Part shown: positions 8,823-17,256 of the stretch, in pieces
How the letters are laid out: each line of letters starts with the position of its first letter
Numbering within the stretch: position 1 is the first letter of the stretch
Assembly (NCBI GenBank): GCA_002163005.1
Contig: MAAF01000025.1
Coordinates: 124,001 to 188,000, forward strand
DNA: 64,000 bases
DNA from: Colwellia psychrerythraea
Lineage (GTDB): Bacteria > Pseudomonadota > Gammaproteobacteria > Enterobacterales > Alteromonadaceae
Direction of reading: 5' to 3'
Notes under the pieces: model-generated
Told to the model about the DNA's origin: nothing
Database searches by the model: none
What the model saw: only the letters and a program-made list of their open reading frames with translations
Translations under genes and position numbers: made by a program

Positions 8823-9164
8823 ACTTACCTAATAAGTGTCCGCTAGTCTCTTAAGTGCAATGTAAGAGACTAGTGGTCTTTTGTCAACAATAAATATCAA
8901 TAAAGTGCTCGATATCAGAAGTATGTTTATGGAATTGTGTAAATCTTTAAGGGGAGCGATGATCAAGATGAACAGATAAAATTAATTCTTCATTACAATT
9001 TGTGGTTTAATAATGAGCTGAATTAAAGATTCTTCAAATAAGAAAATTAGCATTTTAGGTAAGGAGCTTTATAGCTGTTTTGTTGGAAAAGCTGTCATCT
9101 TGATTTTAAGTTCTTATGACCGCTTAGTGGTAGGAAGCGTCATACTTCCTGAGTTCTTCATGAT
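8823..9164. other. Intergenic stretch upstream of the TetR gene
   Basis: AT-rich gap of 342 bases. It should hold the promoter of the TetR unit. CTAGTCTCTTAAG and AAGAGACTAGT at about 8843-8874 form a short inverted repeat (AGTCTCTTA / TAAGAGACT) that is a candidate operator. From 9121 on it carries the flank shared with the other integrase fragment. Confidence 0.45.
8847..8873. promoter_or_regulatory. Inverted repeat, candidate TetR operator
   Basis: CTAGTCTCTTA and TAAGAGACTAG form a perfect 11-base inverted repeat about 25 bases upstream of the TetR start codon. Size, symmetry and position suit an autoregulatory TetR-family operator. Assignment is by position and symmetry only. Confidence 0.5.
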
Positions 9165-9515
9165 TCAAATATCTATAGTTTCAGACAGCTCTAGTGCGTC
9201 ATCAACTTCGATACCAAGATAACGAACTGTACTTTCTAGTTTTGTGTGACCAAGCAATATCTGAACTGCTCTCAGGTTCTTAGTTTTTTTATAGATCAAG
9301 GTTGCTTTGGTGCGTCGCATTGAATGAGTACCGTAGGATGTTATATCCAAACCAATACTCGCTATCCACTTTTTGACTATCCTTGCATATTGCCGAGTCG
9401 TTAGGTGGTAATTCTCTTTCACTCTACTTCCGAATAAATAATCACAGTAACGAAGTGATTTAAACGAGATCCATTTTTGCAGAGTGGCTCTCTTTCTTTT
9501 GGTTATTTCGTCATG
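9165..9515 (-). pseudogene. Truncated tyrosine recombinase (integrase), 3' part
   Basis: Reading back from the stop, the frame is open to 9515 and is then closed by TAA at 9516-9518, giving about 116 residues. It carries the C-terminal catalytic core: THSMRRTKATLIY (His-x-x-Arg), LLGHTKLESTVRYLG (His and nucleophile Tyr). Upstream of the annotated Val/Met the frame continues in family-like sequence (KRKRATLQKWISFKSLRYCD), so the protein has lost its N-terminal part, including the first catalytic Arg. The full-length relatives are about 190-200 residues. A shorter second copy lies at 7038-7218. Confidence 0.8.
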
Positions 9516-9773
9516 TTAGTGAGACGTCTCTTTAAAAACTAAATATTTATAGCTCAAAGATTGAAACGGAATTTTAGAGGGAGATATTGATACTGGTATC
9601 AACAAGGTGTTGTGGTTAAGATCATTGCAAGCATTGAAGATCTAGTTGTGATAGAAAGGATACTCTGCCTTTTAAATATTAAAAATGACAAAATCGTCAA
9701 AATTTTGCAGCAACAAAGTATCTGACCACTTTCACAACCTTTATTGTACTTAGCAAGTGCAACTAAATATAAG

Positions 9774-12011
9774 CTATAAATCTATCAAGTGTAGATTTGA
9801 GCAATTATTACTATCTGCTTCACATAACTGATAGGTCACAGTACCCGGCTCAATATTGCTTACCCTGTGAGTTTGCCGGCCATCATTTCGGGTAGTCATC
9901 ACTTTTTGACCATTAAAATAAATATCAACCTGGGCCGAGGTCGCACCGCTCCATTGTAGTCTTACCCGCAAGCGACTACTGGTATATAGTTTTTTCCACG
10001 AATGCGATAACTCAATAGGGTTAAGCGCCGCGCTGACAACACTGACTGTTTTAGTGACAGTATCTGTTGCCCCCAAATCGTCTGTGACTGTTAAGCTGAC
10101 CTGATAATCGCCGTTGGTTCCGTAAGTATATTGAGGGTTTTTCTCAGCTGATTCATTTTCATCACCAAAGTCCCAGTGCCAGAAAACAATAGTGCCATCA
10201 TCTGTGCTGTTTTCGATAAAAATAACATTGAGCTCATTAGTGCTAAAACTAAACTCAGCAACTGGTGGTTGATTAGTATAATTTAATACGGTTACTGTCT
10301 GAGTGATGGTATCAGTGGCCCCTGAATCATCAGTAACCTTCAAACTTACCTGATAATTACCTGCAACCAAATAACTGTGTTGCGGATTTGCTGAGTTGGT
10401 GCCATTTTCATCACCAAAGTCCCATACCCAGGAAATAATGCTGCCATCACTATCGGTACTGGTTTGGGTAAATGCAACATTAAGGCCATCGGTTATATAG
10501 GTAAAATCAGCCACTGGTGGTTGATTAAGCTCAGGCCCGCTATTGAGTGACATGACTGCGGCACCTGCATCAACAATGCCGGCACCGCATCCGCTGCAAT
10601 TCCCTGGTGCCAGACGGGCCGTAGTAATTAGTATATCTTTGACAGCATCCGGAGTCAGGTTAGGATCCTTCTGATAAAGCATAGCTGCAATACCGGCAAC
10701 ATGGGGAGTGGCCATACTGGTTCCTTGTGCATAAGCATAAGCACTGTTTTGCTCAGTAGTGCTACCGGTATTATACGTTGATAAAACACCATCTGATGCC
10801 AGCACATTAACTTCCCCGCCTGGAGCGCTAACAGTGAGATCACCATAGTTGGAATAATAAGCTCTGTTGCCCTGACGATCAGTAGCGGCTACGGATATTA
10901 CCCCGGCACAATTTGATGGCTGATGATTGGCAAAATTTTGTTGATCATTACCAGCGGCAACAATCACAGTGCTGCCATTATTAATCGCCTGATTTATTGC
11001 GGCCTGAAATGTTGAGCTGCAAGGGCCATTACCTCCTAAACTCATTGAAATCACATTAGCGGGTTTAGCAATGTTGCTCACTCCGCTGATGCTGCCGCCA
11101 GATGCCCAGACAATAGCATCGGCAATATCAGAAGTCCTTCCACCACATTTCCCTAACACTCGTACTGGGACAATGTTGCTGTTAAAAGCAAGTCCGGCGA
11201 CCCCGAGGTTATTATTAGTAACGGCAGCAACAGTACCCATGGTATGAGTACCATGCCAGCTGCTGGATACAAAGTTAGGCGGGTTGAAAAAGCCACAGTC
11301 CCAGGAATCCATCCAGTCGCCCGGATCATGAGCGTCACTGTCACGGCCATTACCGTCATTAGCCATAGTAACATCAGAAATAAAATCATGACCGGCAATT
11401 AAAGAGCCAACTAAATCCGGGTGATCTGTATAACCTGTATCTAATACAGCCACTATGGCATTTTGTCCGGTACTGTGCTGCCAGGCCACATCAGCTGCAA
11501 TACCTCCGGTAGTTTCAAATAACGGCCATTGCTGGGCATAAAAAGTATCATTAGGGGTAAATGTATGGCGAATAATCGAATCCTCTTCAGCACTTTCCAC
11601 CAGAGAAAATGACTGTAAAAGTTTAATTATCGCGGCAATCTGTACCGGGGATTTTCCGTCTTTAAACTTAACAACAAAACGACCGGCCAAAGCCAGTTCG
11701 CGGATTAATGTTAACTGTTCGCCAGTTTGAAAATTAAAGTGTTTAAATAAGGAATGAAGCTGTTGCCTTGCCCCGTCTGTGGTTAGGGAGGATTCTTGTT
11801 TTAAGCTGATGATTAGCTGGGTTGATAAAAAATGCTGATCTGTATTAAGCATCGATTGTGTTGGCTCAGGAAACGGCGTATCAATAATATTATCAACGGC
11901 TGACTGCACGGGAAAACTTAACTGGCTAAGCAAAAATATCAGTAAAGAATAACAAAGGAGGGCTTGGATTTTATCGTTAAGGAAAAACGCTGATATTGTT
12001 TTATTTAACAT
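9774..12011 (-). CDS. Secreted S8 family serine protease with two PKD domains
   Basis: A 745-residue subtilisin-like protease. After a signal segment (about residues 12-37) and an N-terminal pro-region, the catalytic domain has Asp191 (VLDTGYTDHPDL), His253 (HGTHTMGT) and Ser432 (GTSMATPHVAG). Two PKD domains follow (about 500-580 and 585-660; WVWDFGDENGTNS, WHWDFGDENESAE), then a short C-terminal beta domain with two Cys. PKD modules often bind protein or polysaccharide substrates. I chose the ATG at 12011 because GGAG lies nine bases upstream; a GTG 10 codons earlier is less likely. It lies downstream of the Att-like ABC genes on the same strand, 91 bases after the lipoprotein gene. Confidence 0.88.
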   Translation of the reverse strand: MLNKTISAFFLNDKIQALLCYSLLIFLLSQLSFPVQSAVDNIIDTPFPEPTQSMLNTDQHFLSTQLIISLKQESSLTTDGARQQLHSLFKHFNFQTGEQLTLIRELALAGRFVVKFKDGKSPVQIAAIIKLLQSFSLVESAEEDSIIRHTFTPNDTFYAQQWPLFETTGGIAADVAWQHSTGQNAIVAVLDTGYTDHPDLVGSLIAGHDFISDVTMANDGNGRDSDAHDPGDWMDSWDCGFFNPPNFVSSSWHGTHTMGTVAAVTNNNLGVAGLAFNSNIVPVRVLGKCGGRTSDIADAIVWASGGSISGVSNIAKPANVISMSLGGNGPCSSTFQAAINQAINNGSTVIVAAGNDQQNFANHQPSNCAGVISVAATDRQGNRAYYSNYGDLTVSAPGGEVNVLASDGVLSTYNTGSTTEQNSAYAYAQGTSMATPHVAGIAAMLYQKDPNLTPDAVKDILITTARLAPGNCSGCGAGIVDAGAAVMSLNSGPELNQPPVADFTYITDGLNVAFTQTSTDSDGSIISWVWDFGDENGTNSANPQHSYLVAGNYQVSLKVTDDSGATDTITQTVTVLNYTNQPPVAEFSFSTNELNVIFIENSTDDGTIVFWHWDFGDENESAEKNPQYTYGTNGDYQVSLTVTDDLGATDTVTKTVSVVSAALNPIELSHSWKKLYTSSRLRVRLQWSGATSAQVDIYFNGQKVMTTRNDGRQTHRVSNIEPGTVTYQLCEADSNNCSNLHLIDL

Positions 12012-12102
12012 CGAAATTATCTCCGCATAAATGACAGTCACTCCCGTGATTTTAGCATAAAACGGTCAAAAAGCAGTCAGTTCAATCTGTAATATCTGGT
12101 AT

Positions 12103-13251
12103 TTAGTATCCGGTTATCTCGGCATAGCCTTTACCATTAAAGCCTCCTGTAGCTTTAACTCGGCCTTCCCAATAGGGAATAGTTAATTTATTGCGCGAAT
12201 CTTTGGTGATACTTTCAATTATAATGGCAGGGGTATTTGGTAATTCAACTTGCCACTTGCTTGGATAATTGCGGTTATCTATTGTCACGGTTTCAACGAC
12301 AGACAGCTTAATACTTTCTTTCGAAATATCCGTTGCTTCACCATTGGGCGCTATGCGAGTACCGCGGCAATAATCATAACTATATTCGTTATTGTCTCTG
12401 CTGCTTTTATCGCTACTTTGCTCGGCTCTTTGTTCGTTATTTCGAATGCAAAAAAGCATTAACCCTTTTTGTTCTGATTTTTCTGATTGGGAATCGACTA
12501 GGCTAAACCAGTCCCAACCAAGTTGATTCTTGTCGAGTAAACTGGCGGACCATTCTCTGTCATACCAGGCATTACCTGATACTTTATACGTTTTTCCAGC
12601 AAATGTTAGACTGCCTTTTACCTGTAAAAATGGATAACTAAAGTAATAAGACGCATGGCCACTTTGAGTTTTTTGGCTGTAACCCTTATCGCCATGTAAT
12701 GTTATTGGACTGTCGCTTAGTGTTAACGCTATTTGGTAATTTTCATGTGCTGCAGCTAGCTTCAGTGGTAAAAAATTACTATTGATACTACTCAATTGCC
12801 AATTATCAATGGCGGCATTAAACGGTGAGCTAGTCACCTTGGCTTGACCCGCTCGTGAAAAACGTTCGAAAGCAACATGTTCTTGTTTGTGTTGCAGAGC
12901 AAAGTGGGCAAAATAAAGGTTGTTATCCCACCATTTTGATTCAACTTTACTTGGCATTAAGGTGCGAAATAGTGTCCATTGAACACCGAAGGTTTCACCA
13001 GTATCACTTTGTAAATTAGCCGTTAAATACCACCATTCAATGCCTTGTTCAGAATGAATACCATGATCCTTTGGAAAGACTAATTCAGTGCCTCTTGTTA
13101 CGGGCTTACCACTGGCCATTTGCAATGTAGATGGTGTCGATTTTTGCTCTACCGGCTGACAAGCAGTCAGTAAAAAAACAAAGACAAAAGCAAAGAACAT
13201 AACAACAAAGCCGGTAAGTAATACTCTTTTCACTATTCGTTTCTTCATCAC
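12103..13251 (-). CDS. Lipocalin-like lipoprotein, AttH/CrtC family
   Basis: A 382-residue protein with a lipobox (LLTAC, Cys about residue 31), so probably an exported lipoprotein. The body matches the AttH / carotenoid 1,2-hydratase-like fold: GIEWWYLTANLQSDTGETFG, QWTLFR, NLYFAHFAL, GNAWYDREW, GWDWFSLV. AttH proteins are the non-ABC partner in AttEFGH-type systems. It starts four bases after the permease stop, which argues for one transcript with the ABC genes. Substrate is unknown; hydratase activity is not implied. Confidence 0.8.
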   Translation of the reverse strand: MMKKRIVKRVLLTGFVVMFFAFVFVFLLTACQPVEQKSTPSTLQMASGKPVTRGTELVFPKDHGIHSEQGIEWWYLTANLQSDTGETFGVQWTLFRTLMPSKVESKWWDNNLYFAHFALQHKQEHVAFERFSRAGQAKVTSSPFNAAIDNWQLSSINSNFLPLKLAAAHENYQIALTLSDSPITLHGDKGYSQKTQSGHASYYFSYPFLQVKGSLTFAGKTYKVSGNAWYDREWSASLLDKNQLGWDWFSLVDSQSEKSEQKGLMLFCIRNNEQRAEQSSDKSSRDNNEYSYDYCRGTRIAPNGEATDISKESIKLSVVETVTIDNRNYPSKWQVELPNTPAIIIESITKDSRNKLTIPYWEGRVKATGGFNGKGYAEITGY

Positions 13252-13255
13252 GTGA

Positions 13256-15667
13256 TCATAGCTCCTTGACTTCTAAATTGGTTAATTTTCGAATTGGCAA
13301 GTAAGCACATAAAACAGATACAGCAACCAGCGTTAAACACATGATGAGTAAACTGGTTAAATCTAAACTAAAGTGAATGGTCCAGCCAAACGCAATGGGC
13401 ATAACAAACTTTAATAAGGCAAAACCAAGTGCAAAACCAAGAGGAACAGCAAACAAGGCGGTAAATAGCACGATACTTCCGGTTTGTAGCAGTTTCATGG
13501 TTAATAATTGCTGCTGTGTTACCCCTAAGTTGCGCAATATGGTTAATTGCTTTAATTGGTTAACACTTAAACTTAATAGGCTGGTACACAGGCTTAATAG
13601 AGCAATCGCGAGAATAAAACCATTAAGCGCTTTGGTGACGACAAAGGTGTCGTCAAATAAAGCATTGGCTATTTTTTTGAATCGTTTGTTGGGCAAAATT
13701 AATGTGCTGTCTTGTTTGAACTCGTTAACTAAACGCTCGCTAAATACCGCAACAGTGGTACTACTTTTTAGGCGAATTGAATAACCAACATATTCCGTAT
13801 TTAGCGCTGCTGCTTTTTGTCGTTTTTCCAAGGTGAGTAGCGACATACTTGGGTTGCCATAATCATAAAAAAAACCGGTTATGCGGCAGTTAAAATGCGT
13901 TAAGTTTTGCTCAAATACAGTCACATCACCTAAAGAAAAACCAAATTTAATTTTACTCTGTTCATTAGCCAAACAGCCTTTATCAATGAAGTTTTTATCA
14001 CTGATAGGGAAACCTGATGTAAGTGATATTTGCTGATAATGTTCAAAGCTTTCACCAAAGCTTGAAAGCTTTGCAGGCACATTATTTACTTTGCCCTCGC
14101 TTTTCATATAAATGCTGAGTTGTTCAACTTCAGGCAAGTTACTGAGTGTTTGTCTTAAATTTTGATCGATCGTATTTGAGCGCAAATAAATATCTGCACT
14201 CAGTTGTTTTTCAAGGTGTGCATTTAAGGTAGTACTAAAGCTTTTCACCATAATTTGCATGCCTATGGCACTACCAAGGGCAACTAAAATGGCAATAATG
14301 GCAATATGCAGATCTTTTATGTGGAATCGCGTATCAGCATGTAGCCACTGGGTTAGGGGATTAGTTATAGCAAAAGGTAATGCTACCAAACCCGATAGCG
14401 CTTTAGGCACAAGTAAAATAAACAACATCAACAGGGTAAAACACAGCAGTAAAGCTTGGTATTCGCTAGTCGCGTAATTGAGCAACCAAATTAGCCCCAC
14501 CGATGTACTTGCCAATAAGCCGTAAAACATAAATTGACCTTTATTAGCAACCTGCTTGGCTTGTGTTAACAATATTACCGCTAGCGCAGAGATATTGAGT
14601 GAAAAGCCCAATAAAACATTAGACCACTGCCAATGAATAACTAGCGCTTTATCGAGTTGATACAAGCCCACCAAAGTGCGATTTACATCAAGCACTAGCC
14701 CATTAGCAATGAAATAGCCGCCAAATGACCCTATAAGCGCGGTACAAATACTCACCATAACGAGTTCAATAGTAAGGCTAAGTTGAATACTTCGTTTGGT
14801 GCAGCCCAACAATTGCATTTGCTCTAACAATTTTTTTCGTGCGGTTAAGGTGAGTTTTATCGCGTTAAAACTCAAAAATGCCGCAACAATATAGCCAAGC
14901 ATGGCAAGTGCGGTAAGATTAAAAAAGAACGCTTGTGACAATACATCAAACGCTTGTTGTTCTGCATCAATGAGTTGTGCTTGCCCAGCAATTAACTGTT
15001 TTATTTGAACTAATTGCTGCTCGGTAACGTGTGACAATTCGATAAAGCTAAGTTGTCCTTTAGCCGCTAATAAATAATCAGCATGGGCAATGTCGGTAAT
15101 TGCCCAAAGTCCAATACCATCCGTTAAACTAATGTCTGGTTGAACTTGCCCATTTTTCAGCATAAATGGTACTTGGCTGCCCGTTGTTGGGTAAATTCGA
15201 TCGGCAAATTGCGAGTCTACTAACAAGGTAGAAAGGGAAAAGCGCGAGGGCGTTTTATTGTCGTTTTTATCACTTTGTTGGTATTGCCTGTTGTTTAACC
15301 ATAACAAGGTATCTACACCTTGAATTGCAAGGGTTTTGCCTTCATTGGTTTTTAATCTACCGCGTAAAACAGGTTGCGCATTTATAAAGCCCTGTTGCCG
15401 TAAATTTATCCATAAATTACCATCAATATACTGTTTTCCCGTGAGTGGTTTAATTAAATGCGTAACGGGGTTATTGATTAATGCGGAGGAATGTTGATAG
15501 CGTGTTTTTGCTTCTTGATTAAGCCCAGAAATTGCGGTTAATAGGGCGCTACCTAAACTAAACCCTAAAATAAACAATGCCATCAACCAAGGGTGTCGTC
15601 GATAAAACGCTATATGAGTGGCTAAAATTAGTTTAATTTCATTAGTCAAATTAGTCAAAGTGGCCAT
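13256..15667 (-). CDS. ABC transporter permease, FtsX/LolC type, fused AttFG-like
   Basis: An 803-residue membrane protein with two FtsX-type permease halves. An N-terminal helix (about residues 29-47) is followed by a periplasmic domain, then three helices (about 247-335) with a LEQMQLLGCTKRSIQLSL cytoplasmic loop. Further helices follow in the middle (about 345-470), then a second periplasmic domain and a C-terminal set of three helices with LRNLGVTQQQLLTMKLLQ. In AttEFGH systems two permease genes are usual; here one long gene serves. It overlaps the upstream ATPase gene by 17 bases. FtsX-type exporters move lipids, lipoproteins or peptides, or transmit force to the periplasm. Confidence 0.82.
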   Translation of the reverse strand: MATLTNLTNEIKLILATHIAFYRRHPWLMALFILGFSLGSALLTAISGLNQEAKTRYQHSSALINNPVTHLIKPLTGKQYIDGNLWINLRQQGFINAQPVLRGRLKTNEGKTLAIQGVDTLLWLNNRQYQQSDKNDNKTPSRFSLSTLLVDSQFADRIYPTTGSQVPFMLKNGQVQPDISLTDGIGLWAITDIAHADYLLAAKGQLSFIELSHVTEQQLVQIKQLIAGQAQLIDAEQQAFDVLSQAFFFNLTALAMLGYIVAAFLSFNAIKLTLTARKKLLEQMQLLGCTKRSIQLSLTIELVMVSICTALIGSFGGYFIANGLVLDVNRTLVGLYQLDKALVIHWQWSNVLLGFSLNISALAVILLTQAKQVANKGQFMFYGLLASTSVGLIWLLNYATSEYQALLLCFTLLMLFILLVPKALSGLVALPFAITNPLTQWLHADTRFHIKDLHIAIIAILVALGSAIGMQIMVKSFSTTLNAHLEKQLSADIYLRSNTIDQNLRQTLSNLPEVEQLSIYMKSEGKVNNVPAKLSSFGESFEHYQQISLTSGFPISDKNFIDKGCLANEQSKIKFGFSLGDVTVFEQNLTHFNCRITGFFYDYGNPSMSLLTLEKRQKAAALNTEYVGYSIRLKSSTTVAVFSERLVNEFKQDSTLILPNKRFKKIANALFDDTFVVTKALNGFILAIALLSLCTSLLSLSVNQLKQLTILRNLGVTQQQLLTMKLLQTGSIVLFTALFAVPLGFALGFALLKFVMPIAFGWTIHFSLDLTSLLIMCLTLVAVSVLCAYLPIRKLTNLEVKEL

Positions 15668-16304
15668 CTCTTAACACTTTAACGTGATCAAAATAATCCG
15701 TTAATTGATGACTATGAGTCACCATTATTAGGTTGATTTGTCGCGCTCTACATAACTCGGTAAGTAGTTTAACAACTTGGTGCGAGCGCTTTTGATCTAA
15801 GTTGCCTGTCGGCTCATCAGCAAAAATGATCTGAGGTTTATTCAGTAAGGCTCTAGCGATACCGACTCTTTGTTGTTCTCCACCAGATAGCTGATGAGGT
15901 AACGCATTGAGCTTGTTTTGTAGCCCTAATTCTTTGACGAGATGATCAAATTCACTCGCCACTTGCCCTGGAAAGTTTAGCTTGTACTGAAATAAAATAT
16001 TTTGTTTTACGGTTAAGCAATCAAGCAATTGGTAATGCTGAAATATTAGCCCAATTTTACGGCGGTAAAGCGCAAGTTCTCGCTCATTAAGTGATGATAA
16101 CTCTTGGTTGTTAACACGGACTGAACCACTATCTGCTTGTAACAGGCCGGCTAGAATGTGTAAAAAGGTGGTTTTACCTGAGCCACTATCACCGAGCAAT
16201 GCAAGGTGCTGTGCTGCGGGTACAAACAAATTAAGTTTATTTAAAATGTTTTGTTTGTTATCGCCATCATTACGAATAAAACACAAATCTTTTACTTCAA
16301 TCAC
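15651..16304 (-). CDS. ABC transporter ATP-binding protein, LolD/MacB type
   Basis: A 217-residue ATPase with Walker A GDSGSGKTT (about residues 38-46), Q-loop FQHYQLLDCLTV, signature LSGGEQQRVGIARAL, Walker B IIFADEPTGNLD and H-loop VTHSHQL. Size and motifs place it with LolD/MacB/FtsE-type ATPases, which pair with FtsX-type permeases. It is the first gene of the operon ATPase-permease-lipocalin lipoprotein, possibly with the S8 protease behind. It resembles AttE. Confidence 0.88.
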   Translation of the reverse strand: MIEVKDLCFIRNDGDNKQNILNKLNLFVPAAQHLALLGDSGSGKTTFLHILAGLLQADSGSVRVNNQELSSLNERELALYRRKIGLIFQHYQLLDCLTVKQNILFQYKLNFPGQVASEFDHLVKELGLQNKLNALPHQLSGGEQQRVGIARALLNKPQIIFADEPTGNLDQKRSHQVVKLLTELCRARQINLIMVTHSHQLTDYFDHVKVLRDGHFD

Positions 16305-16404
16305 GGTAACTCCTTGTTAGCATATGGCATTTTAGCGGTTATCGTTGGTAAAGGAAATAAAGAACACGGAGAACGAGCAGGGCACATTAGCCCCTTTGTC
16401 AGCA

Positions 16405-16914
16405 CTACTTGTATTTATGTAATATTTTCTTAGGAATATGACAATAATCATTGGGGAACCGAGTTAATCTTTCTTGGTGTTCCTCATCGCTTTTCACATA
16501 ATTTAGCAATGGCAAAATTTCGACTACCACTTTATCTGCATCATCGCGGCTAGAAATATACTCAATAGCGGTTTTGAGGTGACTGCTTTGTTTACTGTAT
16601 ATTCCAGTTCGGTATTTCTTGCCAACATCCTCGCCTTGTTTATTGATGCTGTAAGGGTCAATTATTTCGAAAAAATAACCTATAAGCTCAATAACATTAA
16701 CAACATTGGGGTAGAAAATTACTTTTACGCATTCAGCATAGCCATCATAACTACTCTTGGTTGTATCGGTTAAGCCATTAGCTCGACCTGCTTCTGTTGC
16801 AACAACGCCAGGTAGGTGCTTAATAAATTCCTGCACGCCCCAAAGGCAGCCCCCAGCAAAATAAATAACTTCTCGTTCTTGGTCATCATTCTTATTATGT
16901 TGTTGTGTTTTCAT
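16405..16914 (-). CDS. msrA: Peptide-methionine (S)-S-oxide reductase
   Basis: A 169-residue MsrA, reducing methionine-S-sulfoxide in oxidised proteins. The active site is GGCLWGVQEF; the usual motif is GCFWG, so Phe is replaced by Leu next to the catalytic Cys. Other family blocks are GVVATEAGRANG, TTKSSYDGYAECVKV, FFEIIDPYS and KYRTGIY, then the end with NDYCHIPKKIL. The ATG at 16914 is used rather than an upstream TTG. It is divergent from the TonB-receptor gene; two Fur-like boxes lie between them. Confidence 0.88.
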   Translation of the reverse strand: MKTQQHNKNDDQEREVIYFAGGCLWGVQEFIKHLPGVVATEAGRANGLTDTTKSSYDGYAECVKVIFYPNVVNVIELIGYFFEIIDPYSINKQGEDVGKKYRTGIYSKQSSHLKTAIEYISSRDDADKVVVEILPLLNYVKSDEEHQERLTRFPNDYCHIPKKILHKYK

Positions 16915-16954
16915 ATTTGGTCTTAACAAAACCTATAGATTATTGTAATAGCGA

Positions 16955-16973
16955 ATAAAGCATTATCATTCTG
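16955..16973. promoter_or_regulatory. Fur-box-like sequence 1
   Basis: Read on the minus strand, CAGAATGATAATGCTTTAT agrees with the Fur consensus at 12 of 19 positions, including the run AATGATAAT. It sits 41 bases upstream of msrA and about 280 bases before the receptor gene. Confidence 0.45.
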
Positions 16974-17009
16974 TTTATTATATGTTCAGTTGTAAATCAA
17001 TTATTAATT

Positions 17010-17028
17010 GAGAATGGTTATCATGTGT
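17010..17028. promoter_or_regulatory. Fur-box-like sequence 2
   Basis: GAGAATGGTTATCATGTGT agrees with the 19-base Fur consensus at 12 positions, with AATG and ATCAT both kept in register. Together with the first box it suggests iron control of the TonB-dependent receptor downstream. Confidence 0.45.
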
Positions 17029-17256
17029 AATATTTTGTTTCGCTAAGATATAATCCTGATTAACCTAACGATTACTACCTTCAACTGAACCCTGCCTATC
17101 ATACGATATATTCGTGTAGTTGTTCTAATATGTTAAGCCCACTGTATAGCACAAGTATGCGGAATGACTCTTTCTGCTAGCTGGTCATATGGTTGGCTGA
17201 GTGAAAAATAATCGTTTTTACAAATAGATAAAACAGTGTAAATAGAGAACATTAAC

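Larger units (their letters stand above)
16915..17256. promoter_or_regulatory. Divergent intergenic region msrA / TonB receptor
   Basis: AT-rich region of 342 bases that must hold both promoters. It contains the two Fur-like 19-mers annotated separately; no other strong motif was seen. Confidence 0.6.
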
